A stretch of 64,000 nucleotides of DNA, taken from assembly GCA_965229355.1 (NCBI GenBank), contig OZ245869.1, positions 1,860,001 through 1,924,000 of the forward strand, given 5' to 3'. This DNA comes from GCA-2737725 sp965229355. GTDB taxonomy: Bacteria; Pseudomonadota; Alphaproteobacteria; Rhodospirillales; Rhodospirillaceae. The notes under the pieces are model-generated. The model did no database searches. It saw only the letters and a list, made by a program, of their open reading frames with translations, and had not been told where the DNA came from. Below are positions 52,581 through 61,616 of the stretch, piece by piece (position 1 is the first letter of the stretch; each line of letters begins with the position of its first letter). A program made the translations under genes and the position numbers.

Positions 52581-53996
52581 TTAAAGGCCGGTGACACGCT
52601 TGCTGATCAGCGCAAATAACGCCCGTTGGGCATAGGCTTCCCCACCTTCGGGGCGGCCTGGGCGTGCGCCTTTGTTCCACGCGAACAAGTCTAAGTGCAC
52701 CCACGGAATATTTTCGACGACGAATTCTTTCAAGAACAACGCAGCAGTAATGGCACCTGCAAAGGGTGAATCACCTGCGTTGTTGATGTCTGCGACTTTG
52801 CTGTCGAGCATTTTGCGATAGGCAGGCCACAGCGGCAGACGCCACAGCGGATCAAACGTATCGGCGCTAGCTTGCGCTAAATCAGCCGCCAATTTTTCAT
52901 CGTCGGTGAACATCGCGGGCAGGTCGGGGCCCAGCGCCGTGCGCGCAGCACCCGTAAGGGTCGCACAATCGATCAACAGATCAGGCTTCTCGCTGCACGC
53001 TTCGGTCAGCGCATCAGCCAGCACCAAACGCCCTTCGGCGTCTGTGTTACCAATCTCAACCGTAATGCCTTTGCGGCTTTTTAAAACGTCGCTGGGGCGG
53101 AATGAATTGGCTGACACCGCATTTTCGACGGCAGAAATTAGCAATCGCAAACGCACGGGCAATTTGGCGGCCATAATGGCTTGGGCCAGGCCCAAAACAG
53201 TGGCCGCACCGCCCATATCCTTTTTCATCAGCAACATGGCGCTGGAGGGTTTTAAGTCCAAGCCCCCGGTATCAAAGCAAACACCTTTGCCGACCAGCGT
53301 CACTTTTGGATGGTTGGGGTTGCCCCAGCGCAAATCCACTACGCGCGGCGCAACGGCACTGGCGCGACCAACAGCGTGAACCATCGGGTAATTTTGCGTC
53401 AGCAAATCATCACCGACAATTTCAGTAACGTTAGCACCAAACTTTGCGCCGACGTTTTTAACCGCTTCGGCCAACTGCGAGGGCATCATGTCAGCGGGCG
53501 CGGTATTGATCAGGTCGCGCGTCAGTGTTGCCGCAGCAACGCTTTGTTCTACGCTCGGTCTATCGACGGCAGTGGGCCACACCAACTTAGCCACACCTTT
53601 ATCCTTATCGCCGTTCTCTTTTTTGTAGCGGGTGAAGGTATAGGCCCCCATGGCCCAGGCAAACGCAGCCCAGGTTGGAAACACAGTGGCCACTTTCTCG
53701 GTGCAGCCTAAATAACCATCCAGAAAGTATGTGCCGACGGGCAGTGTCTTGGACAAATTGCCAAAAGCCCATGGGTCATCACCTTTGCCTAAGCCCACAA
53801 CTGCAGCACTTAAACTGCCATCAGCTTTCGGGATCACAATGGTGGAACCTGCATCAGCCTTAAAGCCGGTGGCCTTCAGCCATTGTTGTTCGTGGCTGCT
53901 GCGCGTTGCCAGCCATTCATTCAATTTTGCGGACGAGACCGCAAATAGCGGAATGGCGCCGGAGGTCTCAGTCGTCAAAACCAAATCAGTGATCAT
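52581..53996 (-). CDS. M17 leucyl aminopeptidase family protein
   Basis: A 471-residue metalloaminopeptidase removing N-terminal residues from peptides. The catalytic domain is intact: K237 and D242 (GKGVCFDTGGLDLKP), D260 (KKDMGGAAT), and D319, E321, R323 (NTDAEGRLVLADALTEA), ligands for two metal ions plus catalytic residues. The N-terminal domain (1-150) is less conserved, as in the alphaproteobacterial subgroup. Its start overlaps the TAXI gene stop (ATGA), so they form one operon. Confidence 0.93.
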   Translation of the reverse strand: MITDLVLTTETSGAIPLFAVSSAKLNEWLATRSSHEQQWLKATGFKADAGSTIVIPKADGSLSAAVVGLGKGDDPWAFGNLSKTLPVGTYFLDGYLGCTEKVATVFPTWAAFAWAMGAYTFTRYKKENGDKDKGVAKLVWPTAVDRPSVEQSVAAATLTRDLINTAPADMMPSQLAEAVKNVGAKFGANVTEIVGDDLLTQNYPMVHAVGRASAVAPRVVDLRWGNPNHPKVTLVGKGVCFDTGGLDLKPSSAMLLMKKDMGGAATVLGLAQAIMAAKLPVRLRLLISAVENAVSANSFRPSDVLKSRKGITVEIGNTDAEGRLVLADALTEACSEKPDLLIDCATLTGAARTALGPDLPAMFTDDEKLAADLAQASADTFDPLWRLPLWPAYRKMLDSKVADINNAGDSPFAGAITAALFLKEFVVENIPWVHLDLFAWNKGARPGRPEGGEAYAQRALFALISKRVTGL

Positions 53997-55108
53997 CGTG
54001 CCCCAGATGCCGGAGGAGAGGGTGCATTTACAGTCGAGGGTGGACGCGTGCTGGCCGGAGAGGCCAAGCGCATCATCCCTTGCGAGAGATAATAGCGTGC
54101 GGCGCCTGCTTGAATAGGCACGCCGCCGGTGCGCACCGCTAACGCCTTATCCATCAGTTTGAGGCGTGGGTGACCTGCTTCAAACAAAGCCTTGTTGCGC
54201 TCGTGCCAAACAGCGCGCGCAATGCCGTAGCCTAAATCGTTATCTAAGTCCTCGCGCGAAACCAAAACCGTACCCACATCTAACGTCGGAATGTCAGGAT
54301 GCTGGCCGTAGGTGTTCGCAGGGATTTTGCCGATGCTGTAAAATGGAAAGGCTTGCGTTAGTTTTTCAGCCGTCGCGCCCGTAATCGGCACCAGCATCAA
54401 CTCCGCATTGCTGCTGAGTTCTTGCAGGGTCAGCACCGGTGCGCCGCTAACCAAAAACATCGCATCAATCTTACCGGCTTTCAGCGCCGCAGAGGCCGTA
54501 TTTAAATCCATGATCTGTTGATCAACAGATCTGGATTTCACGCCGTAAGCGGCCAGTAACGCGCGCACCGTAAAGCGCGTGCCGCTGCCTTGGCCGTCGA
54601 CGGCGATTTTTTTGCCGGCCAGATCTTTGATCGATGAAATCTTCACGCCCTTGCGCGCAATCAGATGCACGGTCGACGGATACATCCGCGCGATCACACG
54701 CAGCTTGGTCATCGGTTCTTTCAACAAGGGCTCTTGGAAATCGCCAATGCCGAAGTAGGCCCAGTTCGCCACGTCCGCTTGTGATAGCGCGATATCGATA
54801 TCGCCGCGCATCAAGGCTTGCAGATTATACCAAGCGCCTTCGGTGGATTGCGAATTGGCAATCAGGCCGGGCACACCGCAACTGCCGCCTTTGTCACACT
54901 CTCTCGAACCGGGCGGATTCGAAATCGCATTGCCGATCAAGCCGCCGATGGGAAAAGCCGATGTATCAATGGGCCCTGTGCCAATGCGCAAAACTTTTAC
55001 ATCTTGTGTGCTTGCTGGTGTTGCAAACAACCCTGCGACAACCGCACACACCAACCCCATCAACCGGAACCGGTCGCGTGGGGTATGAGAGGCGGTTAAA
55101 CGGGTCAC
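53993..55108 (-). CDS. TAXI family TRAP transporter solute-binding protein
   Basis: A 371-residue periplasmic binding protein. Signal sequence about 1-35 (VCAVVAGLFATPASTQ), then TAXI domain: VLRIGTGPIDTSAFPIGGLI, VPGLIANSQSTEGAWYNLQA, GDIDIALSQADVANWAYFG, GKKIAVDGQGSGTRF. It binds dicarboxylate-like or other small solutes for a TRAP importer. No DctQM-type membrane gene is nearby, so it may serve a distant permease. The tail (about 335-371) is Pro/Ser-rich. It overlaps the aminopeptidase start. Confidence 0.88.
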   Translation of the reverse strand: MTRLTASHTPRDRFRLMGLVCAVVAGLFATPASTQDVKVLRIGTGPIDTSAFPIGGLIGNAISNPPGSRECDKGGSCGVPGLIANSQSTEGAWYNLQALMRGDIDIALSQADVANWAYFGIGDFQEPLLKEPMTKLRVIARMYPSTVHLIARKGVKISSIKDLAGKKIAVDGQGSGTRFTVRALLAAYGVKSRSVDQQIMDLNTASAALKAGKIDAMFLVSGAPVLTLQELSSNAELMLVPITGATAEKLTQAFPFYSIGKIPANTYGQHPDIPTLDVGTVLVSREDLDNDLGYGIARAVWHERNKALFEAGHPRLKLMDKALAVRTGGVPIQAGAARYYLSQGMMRLASPASTRPPSTVNAPSPPASGAR

Positions 55109-55419
55109 GGCAAAACGGCTCTGGGCTTAAATGCGGAACAAGGAAAGGCGAAACATGATCTCAGCGGAACAATGTGCTCCGCGTTTTGGTTTTAGTGAAT
55201 GGCACGGCACGGCAAACCGTTCCTAACATAGACGCGCACCTCGTGAAGGTTTTTGCGTCTCAAAAGAACGTGTAACATTATGTCTAGTGCCGTGTGGTCG
55301 TGGCGGAAGTCAAGGCGTACACGGGATTAAACATCTATATTAACGGCATGTGTGCGGCATCGGTTGCATATGCTGACCAGCACTTCTGTTCTCATTTTCT
55401 GTCATTGTGGGCCTACGCT
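55109..55419. other. Divergent spacer between TAXI gene and gloB
   Basis: About 310 bp holding the divergent promoters. A frame into gloB is open from 55294 but is not conserved-looking. No gene, terminator or strong promoter is visible. Confidence 0.4.
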
Positions 55420-56184
55420 ATGCTCGATATTCGCCAAATTCCTGTCCTCAACGACAATTACGTCTACTTAGTGCGCGAGCCCGCGTCGGGGGCCGTGGCG
55501 GTGGTCGACCCTGCCGTTTCCGCCGAAGTGCTGGCTGAAGCCAATAAGCTTGGTTGGCGGATCACGCATATTCTCAACACCCACCACCATGGCGATCACG
55601 TGGGCGGGAATCTGGACATCAAGGCCGCCACAGGCTGTACGATTGTCGGGCCGGGCACGGACACGGCTCGCATCCCGGGAATTGATGTTCCGATGAACGA
55701 TGGCGACTCATTCATGCTGGGCCAAGAGGCTGCTAAAGTGTTCTTTGTGCCAGGCCATACGCGCGGGCACATCGCGTATTGGTTCAAAGAGTCCGATGCC
55801 TTGTTCTGCGGCGATACGATGTTCTCTATCGGCTGTGGCCGGTTGTTTGAAGGTACACCTGCGCAGATGTGGAATAGCTTGTCGCGGTTGCGGGATTTAC
55901 CTGACCCAACACGCATTTATTGTGCGCATGAGTACACGGCCAGCAATGTGCGCTTTGCTGTGACGGTTGAACCCAACAACAAAGCGTTGCGCGATTACGA
56001 AGCAGAAGTAGCAGACAAACGCGCGCAGAATATTCCAACCGTTCCGTCGACGTTGAAGTTAGAACGCGCAGCTAATCCGTTCTTGCGCGCGGATCAGCCA
56101 GATCTTCAAGCTGCCATTGATATGGTGGGGAAATCATCCGTTGAGGTGTTTGCGGAAGTCAGACATCGCAAGGATGTGTTCTAG
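55420..56184 (+). CDS. gloB: Hydroxyacylglutathione hydrolase (glyoxalase II) GloB
   Basis: A 254-residue metallo-beta-lactamase-fold enzyme that hydrolyses S-lactoylglutathione to lactate in methylglyoxal detoxification. Metal ligands H55, H57, D59 and H60 (NTHHHGDHVGG), then VPGHTRGHIAY, FCGDTMFSIGCGRLFEG and YCAHEYTASN match the family. Start at 55420 (MLDIRQIPV) is where homologues begin. It is convergent with the nucleotidyltransferase-like gene, 4 bp away. Confidence 0.94.
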   Translation: MLDIRQIPVLNDNYVYLVREPASGAVAVVDPAVSAEVLAEANKLGWRITHILNTHHHGDHVGGNLDIKAATGCTIVGPGTDTARIPGIDVPMNDGDSFMLGQEAAKVFFVPGHTRGHIAYWFKESDALFCGDTMFSIGCGRLFEGTPAQMWNSLSRLRDLPDPTRIYCAHEYTASNVRFAVTVEPNNKALRDYEAEVADKRAQNIPTVPSTLKLERAANPFLRADQPDLQAAIDMVGKSSVEVFAEVRHRKDVF

Positions 56185-56188
56185 AAAC

Positions 56189-57103
56189 TTACTTCAACCC
56201 GCCCTTTTTCAGCAGGCGCGGTAGAAGTTTTAAACCCGTCAGCAGCGGGTGGCGGCGTTCCGCGTCGGTCAGTTCCATTTTCACGCCGGAATGGCGTTCA
56301 ATTTTCCACACCGCATAATCAAGTCCGCCTTGGAACGTGAAGGCCGCTTTAATCAGGCGAAGGACATTCAACGTTTTGCCTTGTATACGTCGCCAGCGCC
56401 AATCGCGCGTGGCAATGTCTTTCTGGTCAATCGCCGTGTTGGGATAAGCGCCGTCAACGTTAGGTCCAAACAATGCCTCGGTGATTCTCTCGTACCGCGG
56501 TAAATCGGCGTTCACCAATTCGATGGCTTTGGTAGTTGATTCCGGGCGCAACTCGGCACCGTAGGTGCATGTCAGGGCTTGCACCCATAAATCATGCGCG
56601 GTGAATGTTTTCGGCAGCAGCGGCAACGTGTTGTGCGCCATGGTGTCGATGGCTTGCATCAAGCCTTCTTGCACCTTGTCGCGAATAACGCCTGTGCGCG
56701 CATACAAGACTAAGGTAGCTTGCGAGAAGCGCGCCCAAATGCTTGAGGCAAAACACCCCGGGCTGGTATCACGCAAAAACCGCGACATTGTCATCACCGC
56801 GACTTTGGCGCGTAATGTGCGGCCTTCAAATTCCACTTCGCGGTAATACACGTTGGGTGACAGCACAGCACCAATGCTTGCCGAGATGGGATTTTTGATC
56901 GCATCACTCATGCGATCCACCAGCACATAAAAATCCAGAAGCAAGCCTTCATCTGTCGCTTGGCGTAAACACGATCCGTAAAACAAAACCGCCGCAACGC
57001 TGTGGCCAAAACTCGCTGCCAAATGCTGTGCAAAGAAATGCGCTGCCGGAAATGTCTCGCGGTTTGATTCGGCAACAATCATCTCGCGTAATGTGATGGT
57101 CAT
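56189..57103 (-). CDS. Tam41-like nucleotidyltransferase (putative lipid cytidylyltransferase)
   Basis: A 304-residue protein. The N-terminal part has a nucleotidyltransferase-type motif: VLFYGSCLRQ (G43, S44) followed by LLLDFYVLVD (D57, D63), then NVYYREVEFEGRTLRAKVAV, closely paralleling the layout of Tam41, the mitochondrial CDP-diacylglycerol synthase. The rest is helical. Its start overlaps the upstream lipid kinase stop (ATGA), so product of the kinase may be its substrate: CTP plus phosphatidate (or phosphoceramide) to a CDP-lipid. Assignment is inference from motifs and context; another NTase activity cannot be excluded. Confidence 0.55.
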   Translation of the reverse strand: MTITLREMIVAESNRETFPAAHFFAQHLAASFGHSVAAVLFYGSCLRQATDEGLLLDFYVLVDRMSDAIKNPISASIGAVLSPNVYYREVEFEGRTLRAKVAVMTMSRFLRDTSPGCFASSIWARFSQATLVLYARTGVIRDKVQEGLMQAIDTMAHNTLPLLPKTFTAHDLWVQALTCTYGAELRPESTTKAIELVNADLPRYERITEALFGPNVDGAYPNTAIDQKDIATRDWRWRRIQGKTLNVLRLIKAAFTFQGGLDYAVWKIERHSGVKMELTDAERRHPLLTGLKLLPRLLKKGGLK

Positions 57104-58080
57104 GCGCTCCTCAGATCAATAAAGCGCAGTGTATCATCAGCTGTGATCACCAGGGGTGTCACTTTTTTGGCATTGTACAGTTCGCCGTCCAGCGTATATG
57201 CGCCATCAAAAGCCAGCGTGAGCGTGGCCGTTTTGCGCACATTGCGTTTATAACCAGGCGGTACCTGCTTTGTGATCAAGCGCGGGATCGCGCTTAAAAT
57301 CGCGCGGAGGCCGGATTTCAGGCTTAAGTAAAATATACCGCCAGCCCCAGATGCTTGTGGCTCCAAGCCCAAGATCAGTTTTTGTAACGTCATGGCGCCC
57401 AGGAAGAAAAACTTGCCGCTTTCTTTTCCGTCACTCCACTGCGCATCAATCACAGTTGCATCGCTGCGCGTAAACAAGCTGCGCCACAACAGTACACTTA
57501 CTGCCAAGCTGTGACTGATCGTGTTGGGCAGATTCATCGGGTAGATGTGGCGCCGACAAAACAGAATCCCATCCACCACATCAGCCGCACCAAAAAATGC
57601 CCCGCGCAACAGGGCAGAACCATCACCACGATTGAGTGTGAGAATATGCTGCGCAGTAGTTTTCAGCGCACCGGCGCGACGCGCGGCCAGTAAATTTTTC
57701 AGCGCGTCGTGTTTGTTCTGTGCGCCACACCAGGCCGCCGCCGTCATGTTGGTTTTGCCCGCTGGCAAAAGTGCAATTAGCGGCAGCGTGGCAAAGGGCT
57801 TTTCGTTCAGTAAACCGGCGAACACCATATCCACTGTGCCATCGCCGCCATTCACGGCGACGATGTGGGCTTTCAAGGCAGCGGCCTCTCGCAAGGCTTG
57901 GCCGATCTCGGCGGGGCCATGGGCGTGCAGAACATGCACGTGGGGTTCGCCAGCCAGATGGCCCGCGAACCAGTTGTGCTCTTTCTTGTTTTGGGTGCTG
58001 CCCGCATTGCAGATGAGCACCAAAACCGGCAAATCTGTCGGTGCTGGAACCATCTCAGACAAGGTGTGCGTGTCGGTCAT
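57100..58080 (-). CDS. DAGK-family lipid kinase (substrate unknown)
   Basis: A 326-residue diacylglycerol/sphingosine-kinase-fold enzyme. The catalytic motif GGDGT is at 78-82 (AVNGGDGTVDMVF), PAGKTN at 106-111 replaces the usual PLGTxN, and LDGEL near the end (YTLDGELY) is typical. It phosphorylates diacylglycerol or, as for Caulobacter CpgB, ceramide; the window's ceramide operon makes the latter possible. Start at 58080 (MTDTHTLSEM) is preferred over a leader-like extension to 58119. It overlaps the Tam41-like gene by 4 bp. Confidence 0.8.
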   Translation of the reverse strand: MTDTHTLSEMVPAPTDLPVLVLICNAGSTQNKKEHNWFAGHLAGEPHVHVLHAHGPAEIGQALREAAALKAHIVAVNGGDGTVDMVFAGLLNEKPFATLPLIALLPAGKTNMTAAAWCGAQNKHDALKNLLAARRAGALKTTAQHILTLNRGDGSALLRGAFFGAADVVDGILFCRRHIYPMNLPNTISHSLAVSVLLWRSLFTRSDATVIDAQWSDGKESGKFFFLGAMTLQKLILGLEPQASGAGGIFYLSLKSGLRAILSAIPRLITKQVPPGYKRNVRKTATLTLAFDGAYTLDGELYNAKKVTPLVITADDTLRFIDLRSA

Positions 58081-58329
58081 AGACGGGAAAAACCCTATAA
58101 TTCCAATGCATTCCAGCAAAATAATGTTTCAGGCTCCGTGAGGGGCGCTGAGCGCCACAGGCTCTTGCAGGGCACCAGAAATCGTTGCAACGCCCTGAAA
58201 AGGCTGCAATTTAAGGGTCAAAATCGTCACCATCGGCACTGTTTTGGGAAGAGCAGCTGCCGAAGGGGTATCGCGGCCGGGGTTTTCTCACCTCTTCAGT
58301 CCGCCAATGTCTGGCTGTAAACGGCGACC

Positions 58330-59571
58330 ATGAAAGCTATCGACGGGTATTTGTTGCGTCAAATTGTGCCGACACTGTTCGTCACCATTTTCATCGCCGC
58401 CGTGATCTTGCTGATGGAACGTCTGATGCGCCTGCTCGACATCGCGGTGGGGAACGGCGTGTCCACGCTGGTCGTGTTCCAGATGTTGTTTAATTTGATC
58501 CCGCACTATATCGGCTTGGCTCTTCCGGCGGCGCTGTTCCTGGGCGTGCTCTTGGCGTTCCGTAAGCTTTCGATGCAATCGGAGTTGGATGCCATTCAAT
58601 CCTGCGGCATCGGGTTGCCGCGCGTCATCCGTTCTGCCGTGTGGCTGGCGCTGCTAATGGCGTCATTTAATTTTGTGCTCGCGGGCTATATCCAACCGTT
58701 CACGCGTTATGCGTACCGCGCCATCTTGTTCAACATCACCTCGGGCGTGATCGAGCAAGGCATTGGCGAAGGCATCTTCATGAACTTGCCCAACGGCTAC
58801 ACTTTGCGTGTAGAGCGCACCAGCGGTGCGGGTCGTGAACTCTCGGGCGTGTTCGCGCACAAGCAAGAAGACAACGGCAAGATCATCACGCTGACCGCCA
58901 AGAAAGGCGAGCTTGTCACAGGTGCGAACGACGGCATCGTTACCATGCGTCTGATCTCGGGCCACCGGTCTGAGTGGGATCCGAAAACAGGCGAGAGTGC
59001 GACACTGAAATTTGAAGTGTTCGATTGGCCGCTCGATTTGGCCGATCTGGTGCAGTTCCGTGGGCGCGGCGGCGATGAGCGCGAACTGTCCATCACTGAA
59101 CTTTTTGAGACGATGCAGGCGAACAAGGCCGCAGGGCGTAAAGGCGCGGTGGCTGCAACCGATGAAAGTCTGCCGCCATCGCAACGTGTGGCCCCATCGG
59201 CCATTGAAGCTGAGTTCCATGGCCGGATTGTCTTTACGCTGTCGATGATTCTGCTGCCGTTCTTGGGGGCACCCTTGGGCATCATCACGCGCCGCACACC
59301 GCGCTCTTTCGGCCTCGTATTCGGGCTGATCGTGCTGGTGAGCTATCACAAAGTACTGGAATTCACGGAAGCGTATGCGTCTACGTCCGGCATAGCGGCA
59401 GCACCCATTTTGTGGGGTGCATTTGCGGTCTTCACCGTCCTGACCCTCGTGCTGTTCCGCGCCAGCAATAATTTAGCAGGCGCGACACCCATTCAGCGCC
59501 TGGAAACGTGGTGTTTTGACTTGATCGACAGCATTGTGCGCATCTTCCGTCCGCGCAAAGCGGTGGCATAA
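58330..59571 (+). CDS. lptF: LPS export permease LptF
   Basis: A 413-residue permease subunit of LptB2FG. Six helices: three N-terminal (GYLLRQIVPTLFVTIFIAAV onward, the coupling-helix motif GLPRVIRSAVWL after helix 2), a periplasmic beta-jellyroll (about 130-285) and three C-terminal (RIVFTLSMILLPFLGAPLGI). It is followed by lptG at 12 bp, as usual. lptB and lptA/C lie elsewhere in the window. Confidence 0.93.
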   Translation: MKAIDGYLLRQIVPTLFVTIFIAAVILLMERLMRLLDIAVGNGVSTLVVFQMLFNLIPHYIGLALPAALFLGVLLAFRKLSMQSELDAIQSCGIGLPRVIRSAVWLALLMASFNFVLAGYIQPFTRYAYRAILFNITSGVIEQGIGEGIFMNLPNGYTLRVERTSGAGRELSGVFAHKQEDNGKIITLTAKKGELVTGANDGIVTMRLISGHRSEWDPKTGESATLKFEVFDWPLDLADLVQFRGRGGDERELSITELFETMQANKAAGRKGAVAATDESLPPSQRVAPSAIEAEFHGRIVFTLSMILLPFLGAPLGIITRRTPRSFGLVFGLIVLVSYHKVLEFTEAYASTSGIAAAPILWGAFAVFTVLTLVLFRASNNLAGATPIQRLETWCFDLIDSIVRIFRPRKAVA

Positions 59572-59583
59572 GGTTTTTCAGCC

Positions 59584-60663
59584 ATGATCTTGTCCCGTTA
59601 TCTCATGCGCGCGTTCCTGGCCCGGTTTGTGGGCTTACTCTTGGGCTTGGTGTTGTTCTTACAAACGCTGGACCTTTTGGCGAACGCGAACGAAGTGCTG
59701 GCGGGTGGCGGTGCCCCCGTAGATGCGTTGCTCCATTACGTAGCCTTGCGTGTGCCGTCATTGATTGAAACCGTCGCACCGCTCGCTGCTTTATTGGGCG
59801 CGTTGACGGCGTTGGTGACCATGGCGAAAAATTCCGAAGTACTAGCCATGCGTGCTGCAGGCCGTTCGGTTCTTAGTCTTGTCGGCGGTTTAGTCGCGGT
59901 CGGCACGGCGCTGGCGATTTTGCTGTTTTTGTTTTCCGAAGTCGTTGTGGTGCGCACTAACGGCGCGTTGGAAGATTGGCGCGATGCAGGCTTTAAATCC
60001 ACGCCTGTTGAAAATGCTGATAACAGCGAAAACAGCTGGCTGATGGAAGACAATACCATCGTCCGTGTCGGCCATGTGATTCGCGGCGGCACCGAGTTGA
60101 TGAACGTGCGCCTGTTGAAACAAGGTGGTGACGCGGAAATTCTGGATATCATCGATATAGACCGCGCCGTGTGGAACACCGATCACTGGGATACGCAAGG
60201 CATGCGCCGTGTCGGCGGCATGGCCATGAACGAGCCGACGCCGTTGGACTGGAAAACCAGCCTGCGGCCCGAGCACTTCATGCGCTTTGCCAATCACCCC
60301 AATGAATTGTCGCTGAATGCTCTGCAAGAATACGTAGGCAATGTCGCGATTGGCTCGCGCCCGCAATATTTCTACGACACGTGGTTCCACCAAAAGATTG
60401 CAGGCCCGATTGTTTTAGCGTTGATGCCGCTGCTGGCTGCGATCGCCGCCTTCTCGCATCACCGCCAAGGCAGTGCAGTGCTGACGATCGTATGGGGCAT
60501 CACGCTGGGCTTCTTGTTCATCGTCATCGACAATATGATCTTGGCGATGGGTCAGTTCGGCTCGTTGCCGCCGTTTATGGCTGCGTGGTTGCCGCTGATT
60601 TTATTCGCGACACTCGGAGTCTGGATTGTCTTTAGCTTCGAGAATACAGGCGCCAGAACTTAA
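59584..60663 (+). CDS. lptG: LPS export permease LptG
   Basis: A 359-residue partner of LptF. N-terminal helices (ILSRYLMRAFLARFVGLLLG, LALLGALTALVTMAKNSEVLAMRAAG with the coupling segment) flank a periplasmic jellyroll (about 120-265), followed by three helices (QKIAGPIVLALMPLLAAIAAF). The heterodimer extracts LPS from the inner membrane. Its stop lies in a 16-bp tandem repeat that also contains the stop of the convergent kinase gene. Confidence 0.93.
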   Translation: MILSRYLMRAFLARFVGLLLGLVLFLQTLDLLANANEVLAGGGAPVDALLHYVALRVPSLIETVAPLAALLGALTALVTMAKNSEVLAMRAAGRSVLSLVGGLVAVGTALAILLFLFSEVVVVRTNGALEDWRDAGFKSTPVENADNSENSWLMEDNTIVRVGHVIRGGTELMNVRLLKQGGDAEILDIIDIDRAVWNTDHWDTQGMRRVGGMAMNEPTPLDWKTSLRPEHFMRFANHPNELSLNALQEYVGNVAIGSRPQYFYDTWFHQKIAGPIVLALMPLLAAIAAFSHHRQGSAVLTIVWGITLGFLFIVIDNMILAMGQFGSLPPFMAAWLPLILFATLGVWIVFSFENTGART

Positions 60664-60696
60664 GGCGAAAAGCACTTAAGGCGAAAAGCACTTAAG
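60658..60696. repeat. 16-bp tandem repeat at the lptG-lipid kinase junction
   Basis: Two exact copies of ACTTAAGGCGAAAAGC (60658-60673 and 60674-60689), then a partial third (ACTTAAG). The first copy holds the lptG stop and the third the minus-strand kinase stop. Probably a replication-slippage duplication. Confidence 0.85.
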
Positions 60697-61606
60697 CCGC
60701 CGGATACACCAGCTTCACAGGTTCCAGATCAACGTTGATCGTCACGGGCAATGTGGTGACGATATCGCCATCGGCTTGAACAGGCTGACCTGTTCCTTCT
60801 ACGATAATCTCGCGGGCTGCAATGATCTCGACATCCGAGAAGCTACCGAGTTTGCCGAACACCAGACCCACACCGTATTTCAACACGCTGAACCAGCCAC
60901 GCCCGTTCATCAAAATGATGCTGAACTCGTCTTTGGTAATCGATGCGTTGGGGGCTGCAATAAACGGCCCGCCGTAGCGCTGACCGTTGCAGATCACAAC
61001 AGATGTCGGGTTGTAAGCTTTGCCGTCAATCACGACACTGCAGGCTTGGAACGCGCCGCCAAACGCTTCGCGGCCCGCTTGCACCACATAGGCCAGAGGC
61101 CCGATTTTCTTTTTCAGCGCCAACGACACGCCGTGTACCACGTTGGCGTCAAAGCCAACACCGGCCATCATGGAAAAGCGACGCCCGTTGGCCACACCGA
61201 CGCGAATGTCTTTAAAGGGCCCACGCACCAGCGCATCCACAATGCGCTCTGGGTTATGGCCCAAGCCAATCTCATCCGACAGCACATTAGCTGTGCCCAG
61301 TGGGATTAAGCCGAGCGTGATGTTTTTACCTTTAAGGCCGTTGATCACTTCGTTAATGGTGCCGTCGCCACCGGCTGCGGCAATAATATCGAACGCTGTC
61401 ACATCAACATTGCGCGCAATCTCTGTCGCGTGGCCCGCGTAATTTGTGTGCTGGGTTGTTACAGTGCAGCCTTTATCGCGCAACGCCCTAACGATGCGCT
61501 CAAATCGCGCGCGGCGGTTTCCACCTGCGGCGGGGTTGAAGACAGCTAAAATGCGGCGCGCAGGCACAGATGATGCCGCAGCAGATGATGATGCAGTGCT
61601 GGTCAT
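60692..61606 (-). CDS. Diacylglycerol kinase-family lipid kinase (YegS-like)
   Basis: A 304-residue kinase. VFNPAAGG at 22-29, GGDGTINEV at 79-87, IPLGTANV at 101-108 and QADGD near the end are the family motifs. It phosphorylates diacylglycerol, ceramide or a related lipid. A Ser/Ala-rich leader (1-16) precedes the fold. It is a second, different copy beside the one at 57.1 kb, so the two probably have different substrates. Convergent with lptG. Confidence 0.88.
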   Translation of the reverse strand: MTSTASSSAAASSVPARRILAVFNPAAGGNRRARFERIVRALRDKGCTVTTQHTNYAGHATEIARNVDVTAFDIIAAAGGDGTINEVINGLKGKNITLGLIPLGTANVLSDEIGLGHNPERIVDALVRGPFKDIRVGVANGRRFSMMAGVGFDANVVHGVSLALKKKIGPLAYVVQAGREAFGGAFQACSVVIDGKAYNPTSVVICNGQRYGGPFIAAPNASITKDEFSIILMNGRGWFSVLKYGVGLVFGKLGSFSDVEIIAAREIIVEGTGQPVQADGDIVTTLPVTINVDLEPVKLVYPAA

Positions 61607-61616
61607 GAATTAATTT

